DNA of 64,000 nt from Actinoplanes nipponensis (GTDB taxonomy: Bacteria > Actinomycetota > Actinomycetes > Mycobacteriales > Micromonosporaceae), in contig NZ_BOMQ01000036.1 in NCBI RefSeq assembly GCF_016862275.1, forward strand, positions 124,001-188,000, read 5' to 3'. Position 1 is the first letter of the stretch; each line of letters starts with the position of its first letter. Shown in pieces: positions 34,984-42,747 of the stretch. The translations under genes and the position numbers were made by a program. The notes beneath the pieces are model-generated. The model was not told the origin of the DNA and ran no database searches. It worked only from the letters and a program-made list of their open reading frames with translations.

Positions 34984-36141
34984 ATGCTTCGTCGTCCCGC
35001 CTTTGTGCTCGGCGCCCTGGTCGTTGCCGCCTTCGCGCTGCCGCTGGAGGCGGGTTTCGCCCGGACTGGTGATGCCGGTGCGGAGGTCAACCCGGCAGCG
35101 AACTGGGCCGGCCCAGCGGGTGCGGCCGAGCCGGCTGCGCCGGTGGGTGGTGCGGTGGGGAGGCCTCATCCGGTCGCATCTTCCACGCCGACTGCTTCGG
35201 CTGGTCCGGCCACGTCGGCCGGTCCCGCCACGTCGGTTGATCCGGCCACATCGACCGGTCCGGCTGCGTCGGCCAGTCCGGCCACATCGACCGGTCCGGC
35301 TGCGTCGGCCAGTCCGGCTGCGTCGGCCAGTCCGGCTGCGTCGGCTGATCCGGCTGCGTCGGCTGATCCGGCTGCGTCGGCCGGTCCGGCTTCGGCTTCG
35401 GCTTCGACCGGGCAAAGCGGCCTCGCAGCCGCTCCGAGCAGCCCGGCCGCTCCGAGTAGCCCGGCCGCTCCGACCGGGCAAGCCAGCCCGTCGCGCCCGG
35501 CCGGTGCGCCCGCCGCTCCAATCGGCACGGCGGCGGTGAGAATGAGCTTCGACGCCGGTCCCGAGCCGGTCGTCAAGGGCGCGACCATCACCCTGACCGG
35601 CCGGGTGTGGCGAACCGCCCGCGGCAACCAGACCACAGTGGACTTCTACTTCCACCCGGCCACGGCGCCGGCGAACTCCTACACCTATCAGGGCTCCGCG
35701 ACGACGACGGACGCCGGGGACTTCCGCCGCCGCGTCGTCGCACAGACCACCGGCACGTGGAAGGCGGTCTTCGCCGGGTCGGCGAGCCGTCGTAACGCGG
35801 CCCGGCTGGACACGGTGCAGGTGTTCCAGCGCCGCTCGCGGGAGATCGCCGGATGGTCGGCCCAGACCCCCTCGTGGCAGAGCCCGGCGCTCCGGATCCC
35901 GACCCCGGAATACAAGGCCGTCGTGAACTGGACCTGCCCGGCAACCGGCTCCCCGTTCATCCACCTGTCCTGGACCGCCCGGGGCGGCGGCAGCGAATAC
36001 GTGCACGGCGCCCAGCCGGCCGGCGCTCTGACCTTGGCCGGTCACGCGGGCGGCCGGCGGGGATCCTTCCGGGTCACCACCTCGGCCGACTGCACGTGGC
36101 GGGTCCGCGTCTTCTCGGGCATCACCGTCTTCCAGGTCTGA
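34984..36141 (+). CDS. Secreted Ala/Ser/Pro-repeat protein with C-terminal beta domain
   Basis: 385 residues with a signal peptide (about 1-27). Residues of about 65-150 are tandem five- to six-residue units such as GPATSA, DPAASA and SPAASA, followed by Pro/Ala-rich linkers to about 180. The C-terminal half is folded-looking and beta-rich (FDAGPEPVVKGATITLTGRVWR, TVDFYFHP, TYQGSATTTDAGDFRRRV, GTWKAVFAGS), resembling an Ig-like or Big domain of cell-surface proteins. It ends with a two-cysteine module (NWTCPATGS ... SADCTWRVRVFSG). It is probably a wall-spanning surface protein. No enzymatic motif is seen. Confidence 0.75.
   Translation: MLRRPAFVLGALVVAAFALPLEAGFARTGDAGAEVNPAANWAGPAGAAEPAAPVGGAVGRPHPVASSTPTASAGPATSAGPATSVDPATSTGPAASASPATSTGPAASASPAASASPAASADPAASADPAASAGPASASASTGQSGLAAAPSSPAAPSSPAAPTGQASPSRPAGAPAAPIGTAAVRMSFDAGPEPVVKGATITLTGRVWRTARGNQTTVDFYFHPATAPANSYTYQGSATTTDAGDFRRRVVAQTTGTWKAVFAGSASRRNAARLDTVQVFQRRSREIAGWSAQTPSWQSPALRIPTPEYKAVVNWTCPATGSPFIHLSWTARGGGSEYVHGAQPAGALTLAGHAGGRRGSFRVTTSADCTWRVRVFSGITVFQV
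35190..35400 (+). repeat. Tandem 15- to 18-bp coding repeats (GPATSA / DPAASA units)
   Basis: About a dozen degenerate units built on TCCGGCTGCGTCGGCC and TCCGGCCACATCGACC in the secreted protein gene. They keep the reading frame and give an Ala/Ser/Pro stalk. Confidence 0.85.
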
Positions 36142-36159
36142 TCCGCACTTCTCCGAGCC

Positions 36160-36480
36160 GGGGCCGGCCCGGGGCCGGGCGTGGGGCCGAGCCGGGCGTG
36201 GGCGGCCGGGCCGGGCGCGCGGGCCGAGCCGAGCGGGGGCCGAGCCGAGCGCGGGGGCCGAGCCGAGCGCGGAGGCCGAACCCGCGCGCGCCGAGCCGAG
36301 CCGATCGCGGCCCGGGCCCGGAGGCCGAACCCGCGCGGGCCGAGCCGAGCCGAACGCGGCCCGGGCCCGGAGGCCCAACCCGGCGCGAGCCGAGCCGAGC
36401 ACCGGCCGGGTCCCGGAGGCCAAACCGGGCGGAGGCCAAACCGGGCGGAGGCCGAACCGGGCGTAGGCCGGGTAGGGAGA
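36160..36480. repeat. Non-coding degenerate tandem repeats between convergent genes
   Basis: About 320 bases of GC-rich direct repeats. First come three units of about 18 bases built on GGCCGAGCCGAGCGCGG. Then come about three units of about 46-50 bases that each start GGCCGAACCC or similar and contain GCCGAGCCGAGC and CCCGGGCCCGGA. Last come three 16-base units of GGCCAAACCGGGCGGA type. Open frames cross the array but no protein domain is seen. It lies between the stop codons at 36141 (+) and 36499 (-). Confidence 0.75.
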
Positions 36481-36498
36481 GGGCCGGGCCGGCGAGGG

Positions 36499-37473
36499 TC
36501 AGGGCAGGAGCAGGATCTTGCCCAGGTGGTCGCTGCTCTCCATCAGCCGGTGCGCCTCCGCCGCCTGCGCCATCGGGATCGTGCGGTCGATGACCGGCCG
36601 GATCGTTCCCGCGTCGACCAGCGGCCACACCTGGTCGCGGACGCCCCGCACCACCCGGGCCTTGTCGGCCGCCGTGCGGGCGCGAAGGGTCGTCGCCGAC
36701 ACTGACGCGCGCTTGGCCATCAGGGCGCCCAGGTCGAGCTCGCCGCGGCGGCCGCCCTGCAGGCCGATGATCACGAGGTGGCCGTCGGGGGCCAGCGCGG
36801 CCACGTTCCGGTCGAGGTATTTCGCGCCCATGATGTCGAGGATGACGTCGGCGCCCCGGCCGTCGGTGAACCGCTGCGTCTCCGCGACGAAGTCGGCCGC
36901 CGTGTAGTCGATCGTCAGGTCGGCGCCGAGCGCGCGGAGCTGGGCGTGCTTGGACTCGCGGGCGGTGGTCATGACCGTGGCGCCGAGGGCCTTGCCGAGC
37001 TGGATCGCGAAGGTGCCGATGCCGCCGCCTCCGCCGTGCACCAGCAGCGTCCTGCCCTTGCGGAGCCGGGCGATGTCGACCACGTTCGACCAGACCGTGC
37101 AGGCGACCTCGGGCAGGGCCGCGGCCTCCTGCACCGACATCTGCTGCGGGATCGGCAGGAGCTGGCCGGCCGGCACCGCCACCTGCTCGGCGTAGCCGCC
37201 GCCGGCCAGCAGGGCGCACACCCGCTCGCCGACGTGGTGGCCGGTCACGCCGTCGCCGACCGCGGTGATCACGCCCGAGCACTCGAGGCCCGGATAGGGC
37301 GGCGCGCCGGGCGGGGGAGGGTAGTGGCCCTGGCGCTGCATCACGTCGGCGCGGTTGACCGCCGCGGCGGTCACCTCGACGACCACCTCGCCGGCGCCCG
37401 GGACCGGGTCGGGCACCTCGGTCCAGACGAGCGCTTCCGGGCCGCCGGGCTGGTCGATCGTGATCGCGTGCAT
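36499..37473 (-). CDS. NAD(P)H:quinone oxidoreductase (zinc-free MDR family)
   Basis: 324 residues from ATG 37473. The medium-chain dehydrogenase/reductase fold is shown by MHAITIDQPGGPEAL, NRADVMQRQGHYPPPPGAP, YPGLECSGVITAVG, the nucleotide-binding VHGGGGGIGTFAIQLGKALGA (about 138-158) and VLDIMGAKYLDRN-like ILDIMGAKYLDRN. Structural-zinc cysteines are absent, as in the quinone oxidoreductase (QOR/TP53I3-like) subfamily, which reduces quinones with NADPH in the cytoplasm. It is preceded by the terminator of the GH30 gene, so it has its own promoter. Confidence 0.9.
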   Translation of the reverse strand: MHAITIDQPGGPEALVWTEVPDPVPGAGEVVVEVTAAAVNRADVMQRQGHYPPPPGAPPYPGLECSGVITAVGDGVTGHHVGERVCALLAGGGYAEQVAVPAGQLLPIPQQMSVQEAAALPEVACTVWSNVVDIARLRKGRTLLVHGGGGGIGTFAIQLGKALGATVMTTARESKHAQLRALGADLTIDYTAADFVAETQRFTDGRGADVILDIMGAKYLDRNVAALAPDGHLVIIGLQGGRRGELDLGALMAKRASVSATTLRARTAADKARVVRGVRDQVWPLVDAGTIRPVIDRTIPMAQAAEAHRLMESSDHLGKILLLP

Positions 37474-37507
37474 GACTGACAGCTTGCCCGAGCCGTACGA
37501 CAAAAAA

Positions 37508-37552
37508 CGGAGAAGCCCGCGGGTAGCGCCCACCGCCACCCGCGGGCCTCCG
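37508..37552 (-). terminator. Rho-independent terminator of the GH30 gene
   Basis: On the minus strand the stem ACCCGCGGGC-type arms (37515-37524 with 37538-37547) are extended by CGGAG pairing and followed by a run of six T. It lies about 30 bases after the GH30 stop codon. Confidence 0.85.
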
Positions 37553-37581
37553 TTGCCGGGTCTTACCCCGGCGGGCCGCGC

Positions 37582-39444
37582 TTATGCCGGCAAGGTCCAC
37601 CGCTGGTTGGCGGCCCCGGTGCAGGTCCAGATCTGCAGCTTGGCGCCGTCCGCGGTGTTGTTGTCCTTGACGTCGAGACACTTGCCGGAGGCCGGGTTGA
37701 CCAGCGTGCCGTTGCTCGCTGTCCACTTCTGGCTGGCCACCGTGTCCAGGCAGTCCCACAGGTGCACGGCGGCGCCGTCGGCCGTCGCGTTGTTCGACAC
37801 GTCCAGGCACTTGCCGAGGCCGCGGACCGTGTTGTCGGCGCCGACCGTCCAGGTCTGGTTCGGGCCACCGGTGCACGACCACAGCTGCGGGAGGTTGCCG
37901 TTGGCGGTGGAGCCGTCGGTCACGTCCAGGCACTTGCCGCCGAGACCGGTGATCGCGCCGGTACGCGACGCGGGCGGCGTACCCCCGCTCTGCGTCCCGC
38001 CCCAGGTGAAGGTCGCCGAGGTCCTGGTCGGCAGGCTGTACACGAAGGACTGGCCGCCCCAGTTGACCTTGACCGTCTGCGCGCTGCCGCTGGTGTTGTA
38101 CGCGATCAGCGCCTTGGACCCGTCGGGGTTCTTCCAGGCGACGTTCTTGACGGTGGCGTTGGCGGTCGAGTCGATCCGCACCGCCCCCGGCTTCACGAAC
38201 TTGGTCAGATGACCCATCGTGTAGTACTCGATCGTGTAGTCGACCTGCCCGCTGCGGCCGTCGCCGTTGTGCACGGTGACCAGCCCGGTGCAGGTGCCGC
38301 AGCCGCCGTTGTGCGGGCCCATGTTCTGGTCCACGGCGAGGCTCCACTTGGTCCACGAGCGGGCCCAGTTGCGGGTGTAGTCGATCAGGTTGTTCATGTC
38401 CTCGGCCTGCTGGTTGCCGACCCAGGTGCCACCGGAGTGCTCGGTGAAGTACTGGTTCATGGCCGGGTACTGGTTGCGTACCGTGGAAGCCTTGCCCGGA
38501 TCGCCGCCGTAACCGTGCCAGCCCACCCCGCCGAAGTTCGGGTGGTTGCGGATGGTCGCGTCGTTGACCAGCGGCGCGCCCCAGGTGTCGTAGTCGCTGT
38601 AGTTCCAGTCGTGCACCAGCAGCTTGGTGCTCAGCCCGGCCGCCTGCAGGGCCGGCAGCAGGTCGTTCTTGGCGAACGACTGCAGGCCGGAGACGCTCCA
38701 CTGCATGGAGGGGTAACCGGGACAGCAGCCGGGTTCGTTCTGCTCGGTCACGTATTTGATGGGTACGCCCTGAGCCTGATACCCCTGGATGTACTTGACG
38801 AAGTACTGCGCGTACGCCTTGTAGTACTCGGCCTTGAGGTAGCCCTGGTCGTAGCTGTTGTTGTCCTTCATCCACGACGGCGCCGACCACGGGGACGCCA
38901 TCACGAACAGGTTGGGGTTGAGGCTGCGGGCCTGCTTGGTCAGCGCCATCACGTCGACGTCGCGGGCCAGGCTGAAGTCGTTGAGGTCGCAGCACGTGCC
39001 GTCGTACGAGTAGCTGGACCGGGCCAGGTCCGACGAGCCCAGGACGTTGCGGGTGGCGCTGACCCCGATGCCGGCGGTCGGGCTGAACAGCTTGGTCATC
39101 ACGTCGTTGCGGGTCGCGGCGGAGAGCGCCCCGCTGCCGTTGATGAGCCAGGCCGCGGTGTCGGTGAACGAAGCACCGGCGCCCTCGAACTGCTGGTACG
39201 TGGTGTTCTCGTTGACGGTGACGGTCTGGTTGGCGCTGCCGGTGCCGGAGGCGAAGCTGACCGGCGTCTGCGGCTGCAGGCCGCGGGTGACGGCGCGCCC
39301 GCCGCTGTCGCTGGTGGTGGTGAGGTAGACGGACACCTGCTCGTTGGCGGCGAACGCGCTCGGGGCGAGCACGATGCCGGCGCCGGCCGCGAGCACGACG
39401 GCGGCGGCCAGCGCGGTTCTTCTGGTTCTTCTGGGGACGGACAT
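37582..39444 (-). CDS. Secreted GH30-family glycosidase with ricin B-type lectin domain
   Basis: 620 residues from ATG 39444 with AAGGGAG eight bases upstream. A signal peptide (about 1-32, ending SAFAA) leads to a GH30 (beta/alpha)8 domain with its beta side domain (about 35-475): QQFEGAGASFTDTAAWL, SSYSYDGTCCDLNDF, ASPWSAPSWMKDN, and the acid/base glutamate in KYVTEQNEPGC. A linker, GGTQSGGTPP, precedes a ricin-type beta-trefoil (about 490-620) with three QxW-like repeats: GGKCLDVTDGS...NQTWTV, GKCLDVSNNA...SQKWTA and GKCLDVKDNN...NQRWTL. GH30 members include glucosylceramidases, beta-1,6-glucanases and xylanases. The lectin domain suggests a polymeric extracellular substrate. Confidence 0.92.
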   Translation of the reverse strand: MSVPRRTRRTALAAAVVLAAGAGIVLAPSAFAANEQVSVYLTTTSDSGGRAVTRGLQPQTPVSFASGTGSANQTVTVNENTTYQQFEGAGASFTDTAAWLINGSGALSAATRNDVMTKLFSPTAGIGVSATRNVLGSSDLARSSYSYDGTCCDLNDFSLARDVDVMALTKQARSLNPNLFVMASPWSAPSWMKDNNSYDQGYLKAEYYKAYAQYFVKYIQGYQAQGVPIKYVTEQNEPGCCPGYPSMQWSVSGLQSFAKNDLLPALQAAGLSTKLLVHDWNYSDYDTWGAPLVNDATIRNHPNFGGVGWHGYGGDPGKASTVRNQYPAMNQYFTEHSGGTWVGNQQAEDMNNLIDYTRNWARSWTKWSLAVDQNMGPHNGGCGTCTGLVTVHNGDGRSGQVDYTIEYYTMGHLTKFVKPGAVRIDSTANATVKNVAWKNPDGSKALIAYNTSGSAQTVKVNWGGQSFVYSLPTRTSATFTWGGTQSGGTPPASRTGAITGLGGKCLDVTDGSTANGNLPQLWSCTGGPNQTWTVGADNTVRGLGKCLDVSNNATADGAAVHLWDCLDTVASQKWTASNGTLVNPASGKCLDVKDNNTADGAKLQIWTCTGAANQRWTLPA

Positions 39445-39680
39445 GACGGGGACTCCCTTGACCGGAGGTGGGGGCCTGGCCGGGATAGGTAAGGCAGCGA
39501 ACAATAACCACGCCGCTCGATGTCGTGTCAACCGTGGATGCCCAGGTCAAGGGGCATGTTTCAGCAGCTCGGGCCGCTGTTACATGGCTTAATTTAAGTT
39601 TTTGGCAAGTCCGGCACGCCAGGGCCGCGGTCCGTTCCGGGACGCCGGGACGGGATCTGGCAGACTGGGTGCGCCGTACG

Positions 39681-39768
39681 GGAGGGCTCGCCTAGTGGCC
39701 GATGGCGCCGGTCTTGAAAACCGGTGAGGCGTTACGCGTCTCCGTGGGTTCGAATCCCACGCCCTCCG
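39681..39768 (+). tRNA. tRNA-Ser (anticodon UGA)
   Basis: An 88-base class II tRNA. The acceptor GGAGGGC pairs with GCCCTCC. The anticodon stem CCGGT/ACCGG surrounds CTTGAAA with anticodon TGA. A long variable arm is followed by a TTCGAAT T-arm, and the discriminator is G. Its 3' end is duplicated at 48072-48102, marking it as the attachment site of an integrative element. Confidence 0.96.
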
Positions 39769-39773
39769 CTCCA
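39743..39773 (+). repeat. attL: left 31-bp direct repeat (tRNA-Ser 3' end)
   Basis: Identical to 48072-48102. It begins with CGTGGGTTCGAATCCCACG (T-arm) and runs five bases past the tRNA end. An adjacent anticodon-arm stretch (CGGTCTTGAAA at 39709-39719) is also repeated on the right at 48044-48054, so the crossover may lie in the anticodon region. Confidence 0.88.
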
Positions 39774-39781
39774 AGCACGGA

Positions 39782-39825
39782 AAAGGCCCCACTGACCTGC
39801 GGTTACGCAGGACGGTGGGGCCTTT
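39782..39825. terminator. Nested hairpin terminator after tRNA-Ser
   Basis: The outer stem AAAGGCCCCAC/GTGGGGCCTTT (39782-39792 with 39815-39825) encloses a second stem CCTGCG/CGCAGG. It lies directly after the tRNA and before the integrase stop codon, so it can terminate in both directions. Confidence 0.8.
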
Positions 39826-39873
39826 CCCATCGATGGGCGAGTCTCACTTAGTCTCAGATGATCTAGCTCCAGC

Positions 39874-41310
39874 TCACTGGTCACGGCAAATACGCGGCAA
39901 AGTTCCGGCGGGCCTACCCCTCGTCCTCCTCCGCCTCCAGGGCCTCGGCGATCCGGCGGCGCGCCGCTTCGTCCTGGCCGTCGATGCACTTGGCGTAGAC
40001 CTTGAGAAGCACGTGTGCACGCTGTGACCCGCCCACTCCGCCACCTGGGTAGCGGGTACTCCCACGTTGAGCCAGAGGGACACGGCGGCGTGCCGCAGCT
40101 GATAGGGCACCTTGCCGAGCGGGGACCGCTGTTGCGCGGGAGTGAGGGCATCCTTGCGTGCCTGCCGCCAGACTCGCGAGTACGTCTCCTTCGAGACAGG
40201 ACCGCCCCCGTAACCCTGCCGAGCGAACAGCCGGCCGTCCGGCGCCGCGCCGAACTCCGCGAGGTGCCACCGAAGCGCCCGAACGAGAATCGGAGGGGCG
40301 GGGACGATTCGCGTGGCCGTCTTCGCCCGGTGCTTGAGTTCGCGGTCCTCTCGCAAGTCCGTGCTGTCGTCGCCCCAAGTCCTCCCCACATGTTGTGTCG
40401 ATCCGGTCAGCCGCAGAACGCCCCACCCGGACTCAGGCAGGTCACATTCCTCTTCGCGCAGGTGCAGCGCTTCGGCCGGCCGAAGCGCCGAGTAGTACAT
40501 GCAGGCGAAGAACGCCACCAACCGTGGAGACTTCACGCTGATCGCGGCGAGCAGGACCAGCGCTTGAGCCGGGCTGATCACAGACCTCCGGTCAACCTCC
40601 TCGGTAGATTTGGGGGCGGCCCACTGCACGAAGTCCATCGGATGCGCTTCGAGTAGCCGAAGCTCCACGGCGTATCGAAGCGCGCCGTAGAAGACGGCAC
40701 GTTTGCGGGCAATCGTGTTCGCCGCTGCTCCCTTGCCGTCGATGCGGAGGGCGAGCGTATCGAGCGCCTTACGGATCAGGGCGGCATCGGTGAGGTCCGT
40801 CAGCTTCACGGTGTGAGCCGATAGCCATTTCACCGTGGCGGCCATGTCGTCCGGCGGCGGCCCTTCCTCGCGCCGCGTGCGGTTGAAGGACCACTTGTAG
40901 AGGGCCTGCCGGATCTCGTCCGCCGACGGCGCACCTCTGTCCGTCGCGAGCAGGGCAACGGTGACGTTGGCCAGAGACTCGGCGATGCTCTTGCGCTGCT
41001 TCGGCGCGGCCCGGGACCACTTCATGTCCACGAACGCGACGGCATGGTCATACCAGGATTTCGTGTCCAGTTCGCGCGCCATCGGCTCTGGCAGGCCGCT
41101 CACCACGTCGAATGCGATGCCCTCCCGCTGCGCGGTGATCAGCCTCGACCGGAAGCTCTCGGCGAGTGCCCTGGTTTGGAACGTCTCGCCGAATTCCTCG
41201 CCCGCCACCATCCACCGGACCCGGTAGGTGCTGCGCGGCTTGCCGGTCTTGCGGTCCTTGCCCTTGTGCTCGCGGATGGCCCATACGCGCACGTCATAGG
41301 TGGTGTTCAT
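39874..41310 (-). CDS. Tyrosine integrase with C-terminal frameshift removing the catalytic Tyr
   Basis: The 478-residue open frame has the full tyrosine recombinase layout. A SAM-like N-terminal binding domain is followed by the catalytic arginine in YYSALRPAEALHLR, a lysine/beta region and the box LRHAAVSLWLNVG. Then comes WAGHSVH at about residue 428. The expected next element, VLLKVYAKCIDG with the nucleophilic Tyr, is encoded in another frame, ending at 39914. The minus strand reads CACAC where CAC is expected (plus-strand GTGTG at 40013-40017), a two-base insertion. As written, the product has no catalytic tyrosine. The start ATG overlaps the stop of the excisionase-like gene by four bases. 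Its location next to tRNA-Ser fits the element's own integrase. Confidence 0.85.
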   Translation of the reverse strand: MNTTYDVRVWAIREHKGKDRKTGKPRSTYRVRWMVAGEEFGETFQTRALAESFRSRLITAQREGIAFDVVSGLPEPMARELDTKSWYDHAVAFVDMKWSRAAPKQRKSIAESLANVTVALLATDRGAPSADEIRQALYKWSFNRTRREEGPPPDDMAATVKWLSAHTVKLTDLTDAALIRKALDTLALRIDGKGAAANTIARKRAVFYGALRYAVELRLLEAHPMDFVQWAAPKSTEEVDRRSVISPAQALVLLAAISVKSPRLVAFFACMYYSALRPAEALHLREEECDLPESGWGVLRLTGSTQHVGRTWGDDSTDLREDRELKHRAKTATRIVPAPPILVRALRWHLAEFGAAPDGRLFARQGYGGGPVSKETYSRVWRQARKDALTPAQQRSPLGKVPYQLRHAAVSLWLNVGVPATQVAEWAGHSVHTCFSRSTPSASTARTKRRAAGSPRPWRRRRTRGRPAGTLPRICRDQ

Positions 41311-41495
41311 GCGGCTTGCGGCTCCTCACGGCTCGACAACCAGGCGTCAAAGTCGGTGCGGCGGATGCGGAGCTGCCCGTTGGGAAGCTTGTAGGTCTTG
41401 GGTGCCTGGCCGAGGGCCTTCCAGCGGAAGAACGTCGACTTAGGCACCTCCAGCTCAGCGAGAAAGTCAGTCAGGGTCAGAAAGTTGCGAGCCAT
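41307..41495 (-). CDS. AlpA/excisionase-like helix-turn-helix protein
   Basis: 62 residues from ATG 41495, with GGAGG about nine bases upstream. The longer open frame begins at 41522. The sequence FLAELEVPKSTFFRWKALGQAP and RIRRTDFDAWLSS is the typical small winged-helix/HTH of AlpA and excisionases (MerR-like HTH_17). It would bind att-region DNA to direct excision or control the integrase gene, to which it is translationally coupled. Confidence 0.88.
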   Translation of the reverse strand: MARNFLTLTDFLAELEVPKSTFFRWKALGQAPKTYKLPNGQLRIRRTDFDAWLSSREEPQAA

Positions 41496-41746
41496 CGGGT
41501 CCGGCCTCCCTAGGCGGGTCATGCGGGGTGGTCAGCGTTGCGGTGACGGGTTTTCAGCGCTTCGATGTCCTCGATGGACGGTCCGGGCCGATGGCCGGGG
41601 GAAGGGCTCCTACGGGCCCGTTGAGAGCGTCGTAGCCGCTTGATCCGAAATACCCCCGGTATCAAGGCATAGCCCGGAGTGGCTGTGTGGCTCTGAGCGG
41701 ATCGGCGTTGCGTCGACCGGGTGGGTGCGACCCGCCGGAAGGGGCG

Positions 41747-41816
41747 TGCCAGAACTGCCACAACTGCCAGAACCTCGGCGGATGGGAGGGTTGTGGCGGT
41801 TGTGGCAGTTCTGGCA
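41747..41816. repeat. Large inverted repeat with internal TGCCAGAACTGCC motif
   Basis: A 22-base arm (41747-41768) pairs with 41795-41816 with a single mismatch and a 26-base loop. Each arm contains TGCCANAACTGCCA-type iterated motifs. It lies between the excisionase-like gene and the DUF3987 fragment, within a gene-poor stretch (41496-41822). It could be an origin or protein-binding iteron, a terminator, or a regulatory structure. Confidence 0.8.
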
Positions 41817-41822
41817 GGGCCA

Positions 41823-42350
41823 TCACGCCGACCTCCGAACGGCGGTAATCGGGTGCACGCTGGCGGCGGGCCGGTGCACTTCCGGGTGGACCAGGAAGCT
41901 GGGCGACGGTGGTCGGCCTCCGGCCCGTTTCGGTGCGGGCGGGTCGAGCTGGCGCAGGTAGCCGTGGGCTTCGAGCACCGACAGCGGCGGGTCGAAGTCG
42001 GCGGCGGTGGGCAGCTGGGAGGACTTGAGCGCCCGGAACACCTCGCGTTTGGTGAACGCGCTCGATCCGGTGCGCTCGATCCACGCCAGGATCGTCCGGG
42101 CATTGCGGGTCGACTGGTCGGCGCTCATGTCGTCGAACGCGGCCAGGGCGTGCGCGGCGTAGTAGTCCCCGATCAACGCCGCCCGCTCGATGGTGTCGGC
42201 GTCGATGGGCTGGCCCCATCCGTCGTGCAGGTGTTCGGCCAGGTGCAACAGCCCAGCGATCCGCACAACAGCCCCGACGTACTTCGATCCCCAATCCACG
42301 ATGTGCGACCACGCCGCGCCGGGCCGCAGCCGAGGCTCCACCTGGCGTTC
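41823..42350 (-). pseudogene. C-terminal fragment of a DUF3987 (primase/helicase-like) protein
   Basis: The homologous part starts at about residue ERQVEPRL. It shows family text such as GAAWSHIVDWGSKYVGAVVRIAGLLHLAEH, GQPIDADTIERAALIGDYYAAHALAAFDDM and ILAWIERTGSSAFTKREVFRALK. DUF3987 proteins of actinobacterial mobile elements are much longer, with an N-terminal ATPase. Here the open frame extends upstream to 42641 only as a non-homologous shadow of another gene. The replication gene of the ancestral element therefore appears deleted except for its tail. Confidence 0.7.
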
Positions 42351-42387
42351 GCCCGAAACGATCGCTGTACGGGTACTGATCTCCGAC

Positions 42388-42669
42388 ATGACAGCGCCGA
42401 TGGCGCTGCCCGCACGCGCCGAGACCCAGGCCGACGATCCGGCCGTACGGGAACGCGCCGAGCGAATCACCCGCCGCGCCGCAGACGGCATCATCGACCA
42501 GGTTGCCGAGCTGGGCGACCTCGGCCTGGTCCGCTCCACCACCGTAGAAGTCCGGATGCACCGGGCATCGCCGCACGGTCCCTTCGTCACGGGCCGTGTA
42601 TCCGGTCCCAACGGCATGGAAGACCCCAACCGTCCGAGCACTAGACGATGGTGGGCGGCTTGCCGCTAG
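42388..42669 (+). CDS. Small conserved-looking hypothetical protein of the element
   Basis: 93 residues from ATG 42388. The sequence is charged and helical in the first half (DDPAVRERAERITRRAADGI) and has a beta-like second half (LVRSTTVEVRMHRASPHGPFV). This type of protein is probably a mobile-element accessory factor, but I cannot name a family. No strong ribosome binding site is visible. It lies between the divergent DUF3987 fragment and the ATPase cassette. Confidence 0.45.
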   Translation: MTAPMALPARAETQADDPAVRERAERITRRAADGIIDQVAELGDLGLVRSTTVEVRMHRASPHGPFVTGRVSGPNGMEDPNRPSTRRWWAACR

Positions 42670-42747
42670 GATGCCCGGCTCCTCCGCAGTCCAGGTCGCA
42701 ACGGCACTAGGCGGACGCCATGCAGGCAGAACGCTACTGTGTTCAAC

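Noticed and set aside
33814..36423. 869-codon open frame ending in the FMN reductase
   Set aside because: Only the last 177 codons show the flavodoxin-like fold and a good GTG start; the upstream part is repeat-derived shadow sequence of the secreted protein and the soxR region.
36122..39550. Very long minus-strand open frame of 1142 codons over the glycosidase and oxidoreductase genes
   Set aside because: Low-complexity Arg/Ala/Gly translation with no domain; it is an out-of-frame shadow of the GH30 and quinone oxidoreductase genes, which have clear domains and ribosome binding sites.
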